This document shows positions 1 to 10,140 of a DNA stretch of 64,000 bases, in pieces (position 1 is the first letter of the stretch; the number at the start of each line of letters is the position of its first letter). Origin of the DNA: Atherix ibis (Eukaryota; Arthropoda; Insecta; Diptera; Athericidae); NCBI GenBank assembly GCA_958298945.1, contig OY282608.1, forward strand, positions 82,384,806 to 82,448,805, given 5' to 3'. The notes under the pieces were generated by a model. It made no database searches, was not told the origin of the DNA, and saw only the letters and a program-made list of their open reading frames with translations. The translations under genes and the position numbers were made by a program.

Positions 1-866
1 GTTGGTTTGTTGTTTTGTTGGTTTGTTAGTTTGTTGGTTTGTTGGTTTGTTGGTTTGTTGGCTTGTTGGTTTGTTGGTTTGTTGGTTTATTGGTTTGTTG
101 GTTTATTGGTTTGTTGGTTTGTTGGTTTGTTGGTTTGTTGGTTTATTTGTTTATTGGTTTGTTGGTTTGTTGGTTTGTTGGTTTATTGGTTGGTTGGCTT
201 GTTGGTTTGTTGGTTTGTTGGCTTGTTGGTTTGTTGGTTTGTTTGTTTGTTGGTTTGTTGGTTTGTTGGTTTGTTGGTTTGTTGGTTTGTTGGTTTTTGG
301 TTTATTTTTTTGTTGGTTTGTTGGCTTGTTGGTTTGTTGGATTGTTGGTTTGTTGGTTTGTTTGTTTGTTGGTATGTTGGTTTGTTGGTTTATTCGTTTG
401 TTGGTTTGTTGGTTTGTTGGTTTGTTGGTTTGTTGGCTTGTTGGTTTGTTGGTTTGTTGGTTTGTTGGTTTGTTGGTTTGTTGGTTTGTTTGTTAATTGG
501 TTTGTTGGTTTGTTGGTTTATTGGTTGGTTGGCTTGTTGGTTTGTTGGTTTATTGGCTTGTTGGTTTGTTGGTTTGTTGGTTTGTTCGTTTGTTGGTTTG
601 TTGGTTTGTTGGTTTGTTGGCTTGTTAGTTTGTTGGTTTGTTGGCTTGTTAGTTTGTTGGTTTATTGGCTTGTTGGTTTGTTGGTATGTTGGTTTGTTCG
701 TTTGTTGGTTTGTTGGTTTGTTGGTTTGTTGGTTTATTGGCTTGTTGGTTTGTTGGTTTGTTGGTTTGTTCGTTTGTTGGTTTGTTGGTTTGTTCGTTTG
801 TTGGTTTGTTGGTTTGTTGGTTTGTTGGTTTGTTGGCTTGTTGGTTTGTTGGTTTGTTGGTTTGTT
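1..866 (+). repeat. Left-edge block, family A
   Basis: This stretch carries the family A markers TTTATTTGTTTATTGG (about 143) and GGTTGGTT (about 189 and 525). It also holds the T-rich cassette TTTTTGGTTTATTTTTTT (about 293) and a GTTAATTGG unit (about 493). The same order recurs at about 5.75-6.75 kb (T-rich cassette 5,894; GTTAATTGG 6,190), so this is probably a partial, diverged copy of that block cut by the window edge. Nothing gene-like is seen. Confidence 0.7.
293..313 (+). repeat. T-rich cassette (type example)
   Basis: A 7-base unit with five T is followed by GGTTTATTTTTTTG. It is found in every domain, for example at 293, 5,894, 14,343, 20,640, 22,151, 33,664, 41,282, 49,359, 57,887 and 63,542. 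Variants are TTTACTTTTTTG (7.5-17.7 kb only), TTTATATTTTTG (about 18,248) and an eight-T form (about 51,455). Since it is present in all families, it likely predates their split. Confidence 0.8.
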
Positions 867-2477
867 GATTTGTTGGTTCGTTCGTTTGTTGAGTTGTTGG
901 TTTGTTGGTGTGTGGTTTTGTTGGTTTGTTGGTTTGTTGGTTTGTTGGTTTGTTGGTTTGCTGGTTTGCTTGTTTTTTGGCTTGTTGGCTTGTTGTTTTG
1001 TTGGTTTATTGGCTTGTTGCTTTGTTGGTTTGTTGGTTTGTTGGTTTGTTCGTTTGTTGGTTTGTTGGTTTGTTGGTTTGTTGGTTCGTTGGTTTGTTGA
1101 TTTGGTTTATTTTGTTGTTGGTTTGTTGGCTTGTTGGTTTGTTGGATTGTTGGTTTGTTGGTTTGTTTGTTTGTTGGTTTGTTGGTTTGTTGGTTTGTTG
1201 GTTTGTTAGTTTGTTGGTTTGTTTGTTTGTTGGTTTGTTGGTTTATTGGTTTGTTTGTTTGTTTGTTTATTTGTTTATTGGTTTGTTGGTTTGTTGGTTT
1301 GTTGGTTTATTGGTTGGTTGGCTTGTTGGTTTGTTGGGTTGTTAGCTTGTTGGTTTGTTGGTTTGTTGGTTTGTTCGTTTGTTGGTTTGTTGGTTTGTTG
1401 GTTTGTTGGCTTGTTGGCTTGTTGGTTTGTTGGTTTGTTGGTTTGTTGGTTTGTTGGTTTGTTGGTTTGTTGGTTTGTTGGTTTGTTGGTTTGTTCGTTT
1501 GTTGGTTTGTTGGTTTGTTGGTTTGTTGGTTTGCTGGTTTGTTGGTTTGTTGGTTTGTTGGCTTATTTGTTTGTTGGTTTGTTGGTTTGTTGGCTTGTTG
1601 GTTTGTTGGTTTCTTGGTTTGTTTGTTTGTTGGTTTGTTCGTTTGTTGGTTTGCTGGTTTGTTGGTTTGTTGGTTTGTTCGTTTGTTGGTTTGTTGGTTT
1701 GTTCGTTTCTTGGTATGTTGGTTTGTTGGTTTGTTGGTTTGTTCGTTTGTTGGTTTATTGGTTTGTTGGTTTGCTGATTTGTTGGTTTGTTGGTTTGTTG
1801 GTTTGTTGGTTTGTTCGTTTGTTGGTTTGTTGGTTTGTTGGTTTGTTGGTTTGTTCGTTTGTTGGTTTGTTGGTTTGTTCGTTTGTTGGTATGTTGGTTT
1901 GTTGGTTTGTTGGTTTGTTCGTTTGTTGGTTTGTTCGTTCGTTGGTTTGTTGGTTTGTTGGTTTGTTGGTTTGTTTGTTTGTTGGTTTCTTGGTTTCTTG
2001 GTTTGTTGGATTGTTGGTTACTTGGTTTGTTGGTTTGTTGGTTTGTTGATTTGTTGGTTCGTTCGTTTGTTGGTTTGTTGGTTTGTTGGTTTGTTGGTTT
2101 GTTGGTTTGTTGGTTTGTTGGCTGGTTGGTTTGTTGGCTTGTTGGTTACTTGGTTTGTTGGTTTGTTCGTTTTTGGTTTGTTGGTTTGTTGGTTTGTTGG
2201 TTTGTTGGTTTGTTGGTTTGTTGGTTTGTTGGTTTGTTGGTTTGTTGGTTTGTTGGTTTGTTGGTTTGTTGGTTTGTTGGTTTGTTGGTTTGTTGGTTTG
2301 TTGGTTTGTTAGTTTGTTTATTTGTTGGTTTATTGGTTTTTGGTTTGTTGGCTTGTTGGTTTGTTGGATTATTGGTTTGTTGGTTTGTTTGTTTGTTGGT
2401 TTGCTGGTTTGTTGGTTTGTTCGTTTGTTGGTTTGTTGGTTTGTTGGCTTGTTGGTTTGCTGGTTTGTTGGTTTGTT
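867..2477 (+). repeat. Family A higher-order repeat, 1.61-kb copy 1
   Basis: The copy begins at GATTTGTTGGTTCGTTCG (867) and runs 1,611 bp to the next equivalent site (2,478). Inside, in order, are a GTGTGG cassette (910), a GCTTGTTTTTTGGCTTG cassette (about 968), a GGTTTATTTTGTTG cassette (about 1,102), a TTTATTTGTTTATTGG block with GGTTGGTT (about 1,267-1,320), a series of CGTTTGTT units, and the paired GGTTACTT units at 2,016 and 2,144. The same order is met again in the next two copies. Confidence 0.8.
2016..2151 (+). repeat. Paired GGTTACTT marker (type example)
   Basis: GGTTACTT at 2,016 and 2,144 are 128 bp apart. The first is preceded by GGTTTCTTGGTTTCTTGG and GGATTG; the second by GGCTGGTTGG and followed by CGTTTTTGG. 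Between them is GATTTGTTGGTTCGTTCG. The same pair recurs at 5,240/5,376, 6,860/7,020, 8,424/8,584, 11,346/11,482, 13,655/13,807, 15,036/15,196, 16,592/16,752, 58,641/58,793, 59,822/59,974 and 60,148/60,308, with spacings of 128-160 bp. In family B the unit is single. Confidence 0.85.
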
Positions 2478-4066
2478 GATTTGTTGGTTCGTTCGTTTGT
2501 TGGTTTGTTGGTTTGTTGGTGTGTGGTTTTGTTGGTTTGTTGGTTTGTTGGTTTGTTGGTTTGTTGGTTTGCTGGTTTGCTTGTTTTTTGGCTTGTTGGC
2601 TTGTTGGTTTGTTGGTTTATTGGCTTGTTGCTTTGTTGGTTTGTTGGTTTGTTGGTTTGTTCGTTTGTTGGTTTGTTGGTTTGTTGGTTTGTTGGTTCGT
2701 TGGTTTGTTGATTTCGTTTATTTTGTTGTTGGTTTTTTGGCTTGTTGGTTTGTTGGATTGTTGGTTTGTTGGTTTGTTTGTTTGTTGGTTTGTTGGTATG
2801 TTGGTTTGTTGGTTTGTTGGTTTGTTAGTTTGTTGGTTTGTTTGTTTGTTGGTTTGTTGGTTTATTGGTTTGTTTGTTTGTTTGTTTATTTGTTTATTGG
2901 TTTGTTGGTTTGTTGGTTTGTTGGTTTATTGGTTGGTTGGCTTGTTGGTTTGTTGGTTTGTTAGCTTGTTGGTTTGTTGGTTTGTTGGTTTGTTCGTTTG
3001 TTGGTTTGTTGGTTTGTTGGTTTGTTGGTTTGTTGGCTTGTTGGCTTGTTGGTTTGTTGGTTTGTTGGTTTGTTGGTTTGTTGGTTTGTTGGTTTGTTGG
3101 TTTGTTGGTTTGTTCGTTTGTTGGTTTGTTGGTTTGTTGGTTTGTTAGTTTGCTGGTTTGTTGGATTATTTGTTTGTTGGTTTGTTGGTTTGTTGGCTTG
3201 TTGGTTTGTTGGTTTCTTGGTTTGTTGGTTTGTTGGTTTGTTCGTTTGTGGGTTTGCTGGTTTGTTGGTTTGTTCGTTTGTTGGTTTGTTGGTTTGTTCG
3301 TTTGTTGGTATGTTGGTTTGTTGGTTTGTTGGTTTGTTCGTTTGTTGGTTTATTGGTTTGTTGGTTTGTTGGTTTGTTGGTTTGTTCGTTTGTTGGTTTG
3401 TTGGTTTTTTGGTTTGTTGGTTTGTTCGTTTGTTGGTTTGTTGGTTTGTTCGTTTGTTGGTATGTTGGTTTGTTGGTTTGTTGGTTTGTTCGTTTGTTGG
3501 TTTGTTCGTTCGTTGGTTTGTTGGTTTGTTGGTTTGTTTGTTTGTTGGTTTCTTGGTTTCTTGGTTTGTTGGATTGTTGGTTGCTTGGTTTGTTGGTTTG
3601 TTGGTTTGTTGATTTGTTGGTTCGTTCGTTTGTTGGTTTGTTGGTTTGTTGGTTTGTTGGTTTGTTGGTTTGTTGGTTTGTTGGTTTGTTGGCTGGTTGG
3701 TTTGTTGGCTTGTTGGTTACTTGGTTTGTTGGTTTGTTCGTTTTTTGGTTTGTTGGTTTGTTGGTTTGTTGGTTTGTTGGTTTGTTGGTTTGTTGGTTTG
3801 TTGGTTTGTTGGTTTGTTGGTTTGTTGGATTGTTGGTTTGTTGGTTTGTTTGTTTGTTGGTTTGCTGGTTTGTTGGTTTGTTGGTTTGTTGGTTTGTTGG
3901 TTTGTTGGTTTGTTGGTTTGTTGGTTTGTTGGTTTGTTGGTTTGTTGGTTTGTTGGATTGTTGGTTTGTTGGTTTGTTTGTTTGTTGGTTTGCTGGGTTG
4001 TTGGTTTGTTCGGTTGTTGGTTTGTTGGTTTGTTGGCTTGTTGGTTTGTTGGTTTGTTGGTTTGTT
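2478..4066 (+). repeat. Family A higher-order repeat, 1.59-kb copy 2
   Basis: This second tandem copy is 1,589 bp long. The GTGTGG cassette lies at 2,521, which is 1,611 bp after copy 1. The first GGTTACTT of the pair is changed here to GGTTGCTT (about 3,588); the second, at 3,715, is intact. Length differences from copy 1 are mostly whole 8-bp units, as expected from replication slippage or unequal exchange within the array. Confidence 0.8.
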
Positions 4067-6300
4067 GATTTGTTGGTTCGTTCGTTTGTTGGTTTGTTGG
4101 TTTGTTGGTGTGTGGTTTTGTTGGTTTGTTGGTTTGTTGGTTTGTTAGTTTGTTGGTTTGCTGGTTTGCTTGTTTTTTGGCTTGTTGGTTTCTTGTTTTG
4201 TTGGTTTATTGGCTTGTTGCTTTGTTGGTTTGTTGGTTTGTTGGTTTGTTCGTTTGTTCGTTTGTTGGTTTGTTGGTTTGTTGGTTCGTTGGTTTGTTGA
4301 TTTGGTTTATTTTGTTGTTGGTTTGTTGGCTTGTTGGTTTGTTGGATTGTTGGTTTGTTGGTTTGTTTGTTTGTTGGTTTGTTGGTTTGTTGGTTTGTTG
4401 GTTTGTTGGTTTGTTGGTTTGTTAGTTTGTTGGTTTGTTTGTTTGTTGGTTTGTTGGTTTATTGGTTTGTTTGTTTGTTTGTTTATTTGTTTATTGGTTT
4501 GTTGGTTTGTTGGTTTGTTGGTTTATTAATTGGTTGGCTTGTTGGTTTGTTGGTTTGTTAGCTTGTTGGTTTGTTGGTTTGTTGGTTTGTTCGTTTATTG
4601 GTTTGTTGGTTTGTTGGTTTGTTGGCTTGTTGGCTTGTTGGTTTGTTGGTTTGTTGGTTTGTTGGTTTGTTGGTTTGTTGGTTTGTTGGTTTGTTGGTTT
4701 GTTGGTTTATTGGTTTGTTCGTTTGTTGGTTTGTTGGTTTGTTGGTTTGCTGGTTTGTTGGTTTGTTGGTTTTTTGGCTTATTTGTTTGTTGGTTTGTTG
4801 GTTTGTTGGCTTGTTGGTTTGTTGGTTTCTTGGTTTGTTGGTTTGTTGGTTTGTTCGTTTGTTGGTTTGCTGGTTTGTTGGTTTGTTGGTTTGTTCGTTT
4901 GTTGGTTTGTTGGTTTGTTCGTTTGTTGGTATGTTGGTTTGTTGGTTTGTTGGTTTGTTCGTTTGTTGGTTTATTGGTTTGTTGGTTTGCTGATTTGTTG
5001 GTTTGTTGGTTTGTTGGTTTGTTGGTTTGTTCGTTTGTTGGTTAGTTGGTTTGTTGGTTTGTTGGTTTGTTGGTTTGTTCGTTTGTTGGTTTGTTGGTTT
5101 GCTTGTTTGTTGGTATGTTGGTTTGTTGGTTTGTTGGTTTGTTCGTTTGTTGGTTTGTTCGTTCGTTGGTTTGTTGGTTTGTTGGTTTGTTGGTTTGTTT
5201 GTTTGTTGGTTTCTTGGTTTCTTGGTTTGTTGGATTGTTGGTTACTTGGTTTGTTGGTTTGTTGGTTTGTTGATTTGTTGGTTCGTTCGTTTGTTGGTTT
5301 GTTGGTTTGTTGGTTTGTTGGTTTGTTGGTTTGTTGGTTTGTTGGTTTGTTGGCTGGTTGGTTTGTTGGCTTGTTGGTTACTTGGTTTGTTGGTTTGTTC
5401 GTTTTTTGGTTTGTTGGTTTGTTGGTTTGTTGGTTTGTTGGTTTGTTGGTTTGTTGGTTTGTTGGTTTGTTGGTTTGTTGGTTTGTTGGTTTGTTGGTTT
5501 GTTTATTTGTTGGTTTATTGGTTTTTGGTTTGTTGGCTTGTTGGTTTGTTTGATTGTTGGTTTGTTGGTTTGTTTGTTTGTTGGTTTGCTGGTTTGTTGG
5601 TTTGTTCGTTTGTTGGTTTGTTGGTTTGTTGGTTTGTTGTTTTGTTGGTTTGTTGGTTTGTTGGTTTGTTGGTTTGTTGGTTTGTTGGCTTGTTGGTTTG
5701 TTGGTTTGTTGGTTTGTTGGTTTGTTGGTTTGTTGGTTTGTTGGTTTGTTGGTTTATTTGTTTATTGGTTTGTTGGTTTGTTGGTTTGTTGGTTTATTGG
5801 TTGGTTGGCTTGTTGGTTTGTTGGTTTGTTGGCTTGTTGGTTTGTTGGTTTGTTGGTTTGTTGGTTTGTTGGTTTGTTGGTTTGTTGGTTTGTTGGTTTT
5901 TGGTTTATTTTTTTGTTGGTTTGTTGGCTTGGTGGTTTGTTGGATTGTTGGTTTGTTGGTTTGTTTGTTTGTTGGTTTGTTGGTTTGTTGGCTTGTTCGT
6001 TTGTTGGTTATTTGGTTTGTTGGTTTGTTGGTTTGTTGGCTTGTTGGTTTGTTGGTTTGTTGGTTTGTTGGCTTATTGGTTTGTTGGTTTGTTGGTTTGT
6101 TGGTTTGTTGGTTTGTTGGTTTGTTGGTTTGTTGGTTTGTTGGTTTGTTGGTTTGTTGGTTTGTTGGTTTGTTGGTTTGTTGGTTTGTTTGTTAATTGGT
6201 TTGTTGGTTTGTTGGTTTCTGGTTTATTGGTTGGTTGGCTTGTTGGTTTGTTGGCTTGTTAGTTTGTTGGTTTGTTGGTTTGTTCGTTTGTTGGTTTGTT
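4067..6300 (+). repeat. Family A higher-order repeat, copy 3 passing into a 2.3-kb form
   Basis: The start matches copies 1 and 2 (GTGTGG at 4,110; GTTTATTAATTGG at about 4,521; GGTTACTT pair at 5,240 and 5,376). The right part instead continues into a TTTTTGGTTTATTTTTTT cassette (5,894) and a GTTAATTGG unit (6,190). The whole stretch recurs at about 10.14-12.4 kb (offset 6.08-6.15 kb), and most of it again at 12.84-14.7 kb. It is therefore the reference copy of a larger family A unit. Confidence 0.75.
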
Positions 6301-9300
6301 GGTTTGTTGGTTTGTTGGTTTGCTGGTTTGTTGGTTTTTTGGCTTGTTGGCTTGTTGGTTTATTGGTTGGTTGGCTTGTTGGTTTGTTGGTTTGTTGGCT
6401 TGTTAGTTTGTTGGTTTGTTGGTTTGTTCGTTTGTTGGTATGTTGGTTTGTTGGTTTGTTGGTTTGTTGGTTTGTTTGTTAATTGGTTTGTTGGTTTGTT
6501 GGTTTCTGGTTTATTGGTTGGTTGGCTTGTTGGTTTGTTGGTTTGTTGGCTTGTTAGTTTGTTGGTTTGTTGGTTTGTTTGTTTGTTGGTTTGTTGGTTT
6601 GTTGGTTTGTTGGTTTGCTGGTTTGTTGGTTTTTTGGCTTGTTGGCTTGTTGGTTTATTGGTTGGTTGGCTTGTTGGTTTGTTGGTTTGTTGGCTTGTTA
6701 GTTTGTTGGTTTGTTGGTTTGTTCGTTTGTTGGTATGTTGGTTTGTTGGTTTGTTGGTTTGTTCGTTTGTTGGTTTGTTCGTTCGTTGGTTTGTTGGTTT
6801 GTTGGTTTGTTGGTTTGTTTGTTTGTTGGTTTCTTGGTTTCTTGGTTTGTTGGATTGTTGGTTACTTGGTTTGTTGGTTTGTTGGTTTGTTGATTTGTTG
6901 GTTCGTTCGTTTGTTGGTTTGTTGGTTTGTTGGTTTGTTGGTTTGTTGGTTTGTTGGTTTGTTGGTTTGTTGGTTTGTTGGTTTGTTGGTTTGTTGGCTG
7001 GTTGGTTTGTTGGCTTGTTGGTTACTTGGTTTGTTGGTTTGTTCGTTTCTTGGTTTGTTGGTTTGTTGGTTTGTTGGTTTGTTGGTTTGTTGGTCTGTTG
7101 GTTTGTTGGTTTGTTGGTTTGTTTATTTGTTGGTTTATTTTTTGTTGGTTTGTTGGCTTGTTGGTTTGTTGGATTGTTGGTTTGTTGGTTTGTTTGTTTG
7201 TTGGTTTGTTGGTTTGTTGGTTTGTTCGTTTGTTGGTTTGTTGGTTTGTTGGTTTGTTGTTTTGTTGGTTTGTTGGTTTGTTGGTTTGTTGGTTTGTTGG
7301 TTTGTTGGCTTGTTGGTTTGTTGGTTTGTTGGTTTGTTGGTTTGTTGGTTTGTTGGTTTGTTGGTTTGTTGGTTTGTTGGTTTATTTGTTTATTGGTTTG
7401 TTGGTTTGTTGGTTTGTTGGTTTATTGGTTGGTTGGCTTTTTGGTTTGTTGGTTTGTTGGCTTGTTGGTTTTTTGGTTTGTTGGTTTGTTGGTTTGTTGG
7501 TTTGTTGGCTTGTTGGTTTTTGGTTTACTTTTTTGTTGGTTTGTTGGCTTGGTGGTTTGTTGGATTGTTGGTTTGTTGGTTTGTTTGTTTGTTGGTTTGT
7601 TGGTTTGTTGGTTTGTTCGTTTGTTGGTTATTTGGTTTGTTGGTTTGTTGGTTTGTTGGTTTGTTGGTTTGTTGGTTTGTTGGTTTGTTGGTCTGTTGGT
7701 TTGTTGGTTTGTTGGTTTGTTTATTTGTTGGTTTATTTTTTGTTAGTTTGTTGGCTTGTTGGTTTGTTGGATTGTTGGTTTGTTGGTTTGTTTGTTTGTT
7801 GGTTTGTTGGTTTGTTGGTTTGTTGGTTTGTTCGTTTGTTGGTTTGTTGGTTTGTTGGTTTGTTGGTTTGTTGGTTTGTTGGTTTGTTCGTTTGTTGGTT
7901 ATTTGGTTTGTTGGTTTGTTGGTTTGTTGGCTTGTTGGTTTGTTGGTTTGTTGGTTTGTTGGCTTATTGGTTTGTTGGTTTGTTGGTTTGTTGGTTTGTT
8001 GGTTTGTTGGTTTGTTGGTTTGTTGGTTTGTTGGTTTGTTGGTTTGTTTGTTAATTGGTTTGTTGGTTTGTTGGTTTCTGGTTTATTGGTTGGTTGGCTT
8101 GTTGGTTTGTTGGTTTGTTGGCTTGTTAGTTTGTTGGTTTGTTGGTTTGTTCGTTTGTTGGTTTGTTGGTTTGTTGGTTTGTTGGTTTGCTGGTTTGTTG
8201 GTTTTTTGGCTTGTTGGCTTGTTGGTTTATTGGTTGGTTGGCTTGTTGGTTTGTTGGTTTGTTGGCTTGTTAGTTTGTTGGTTTGTTCGTTTGTTGGTAT
8301 GTTGGATTGTTGGTTCGTTGGTTTGTTCGTTTGTTGGTTTGTTCGTTCGTTGGTTTGTTGGTTTTTTGGTTTGTTGGTTTGTTTGTTTGTTGGTTTCTTG
8401 GTTTCTTGGTTTGTTGGATTGTTGGTTACTTGGTTTGTTGGTTTGTTGGTTTGTTGATTTGTTGGTTCGTTCGTTTGTTGGTTTGTTGGTTTGTTGGTTT
8501 GTTGGTTTGTTGGTTTGTTGGTTTGTTGGTTTGTTGGTTTGTTGGTTTGTTGGTTTGTTGGCTGGTTGGTTTGTTGGCTTGTTGGTTACTTGGTTTGTTG
8601 GTTTGTTCGTTTCTTGGTTTGTTGGTTTGTTGGTTTGTTGGTTTGTTGGTCTGTTGGTTTGTTGGTTTGTTGGTTTGTTTATTTGTTGGTTTATTTTTTG
8701 TTGGTTTGTTGGCTTGTTGGTTTGTTGGATTGTTGGTTTGTTGGTTTGTTTCTTTGTTGGTTTGTTGGTTTGTTGGTTTGTTCGTTTGTTGGTTTGTTGG
8801 TTTGTTGGTTTGTTGTTTTGTTGGTTTGTTGGTTTGTTGGTTTGTTGGTTTGTTGGTTTGTTGGCTTGTTGGTTTGTTGGTTTGTTGGTTTGTTAGTTTG
8901 TTGGTTTGTTGGTTTGTTGGTTTGTTGGTTTGTTGGTTTATTTGTTTATTGGTTTGTTGGTTTGTTGGTTTGTTGGTTTATTGGTTGGTTGGCTTTTTGG
9001 TTTGTTGGTTTGTTGGCTTGTTGGTTTTTTGGTTTGTTGGTTTGTTGGTTTGTTGGTTTGTTGGTTTGTTGGTTTTTGGTTTACTTTTTTGTTGGTTTGT
9101 TGGCTTGGTGGTTTGTTGGATTGTTGGTTTGTTGGTTTGTTTGTTTGTTGGTTTGTTGGTTTGTTGGTTTGTTCGTTTGTTGGTTATTTGGTTTGTTGGT
9201 TTGTTGGTTTGTTGGTTTGTTGGTTTGTTCGTTTGTTGGTTTGTTGGTTTGTTGGTTTGTTGTTTTGTTGGTTTGTTGGTTTGTTGGTTTGTTGGTTTGT

Positions 9301-9590
9301 TGGTTTGTTGGCTTGTTGGTTTGTTGGTTTGTTGGTTTGTTAGTTTGTTGGTTTGTTGGTTTGTTGGTTTGTTGGTTTGTTGGTTTATTTGTTTATTGGT
9401 TTGTTGGTTTGTTGGTTTGCTGGTTTATTGGTTGGTTGGCTTTTTGGTTTGTTGGTTTGTTGGCTTGTTGGTTTTTTGGTTTGTTGGTTTGTTGGTTTGT
9501 TGCTTTGTTGGTTTGTTGGTTTTTGGTTTACTTTTTTGTTGGTTTGTTGGCTTGGTGGTTTGTTGGATTGTTGGTTTGTTGGTTTGTTTG
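6180..9590 (+). repeat. Large family A block, copy 1 of an 8.17-kb-spaced duplication
   Basis: The block holds two GGTTACTT pairs (6,860/7,020 and 8,424/8,584), GTTAATTGG units (6,190; 6,480; 8,050) and T-rich cassettes with TTTACTTTTTTG (about 7,525 and 9,080). The same set is found at 15,036/15,196, 16,592/16,752 and neighbouring sites, all shifted by 8,168-8,184 bp. Differences in the shift are multiples of 8. This suggests a multi-kilobase duplication followed by small unit gains and losses. Confidence 0.75.
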
Positions 9591-10140
9591 TTTGTTGGCT
9601 TGTTGGTTTGTTTGTTTGTTGGCTTGTTGGTTTGTTGGTTTGTTGGTTTGTTGGTTTGTTGGTTTATTTGTTTGTTGGTTTGTTGGTTTGTTGGTTTGTT
9701 GGTTTGCTGGTTTGTTGGTTTGTTGGTTTGTTGGTTTGTTGGTTTGTTAGTTTGTTGGTTTGTTGGTTTGTTGGTTTGTTGGCTTGTTCGTTTGTTGGCT
9801 TGTTGGTTTGTTGGTTTGTTGGTTTATTTGTTTGGTGGTTTGTTGGTTTGTTGGTTTGTTGGTGTATTGGTTGGTTGACTTGTTGGTTTGTTGGTTTGTT
9901 GGCTTGTTGGTTTGTTGGTTTGTTGGCTTGTTGGTTTGGTCGTTTTTTGGTTTGTTGGTTTGTTGGTTTGTTGGTTTGTTGGTTTGTTGGTTTGTTGGTT
10001 TGTTGGTTTGTTGGTTTGTTGGTTTGTTGGATTGTTGGTTTGTTGGTTTGTTTGTTTGTTGGTTTGCTGGTTTGTTGGTTTGTTCGGTTGTTGGTTTGTT
10101 GGTTTGTTGGCTTGTTGGTTTGTTGGTTTGTTGGTTTGTT
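9590..10140 (+). repeat. Junction block between family A copies
   Basis: This irregular stretch has alternating GGCTTGTT and TGTTTGTT units (9,596-9,625), TTTATTTGTTTGGTGG (about 9,823), a GGTGTATTGGTTGGTTGAC cassette (about 9,862) and TTGGTCGTTTTTTGG (about 9,935). The GGTGTATTGG cassette is rare and recurs at about 11,913, 19,027, 41,169 and 60,610. It joins the 6.2-9.6 kb block to a copy of the 4.07-6.3 kb block, and probably marks an exchange breakpoint. Confidence 0.55.

Noticed and set aside
293..313. T-rich cassettes as promoters, poly(A) tails or retroelement insertions
   Set aside because: They recur in phase with the higher-order repeat, have no target-site duplication or unique sequence, and look like ordinary variant units with T-run expansion.
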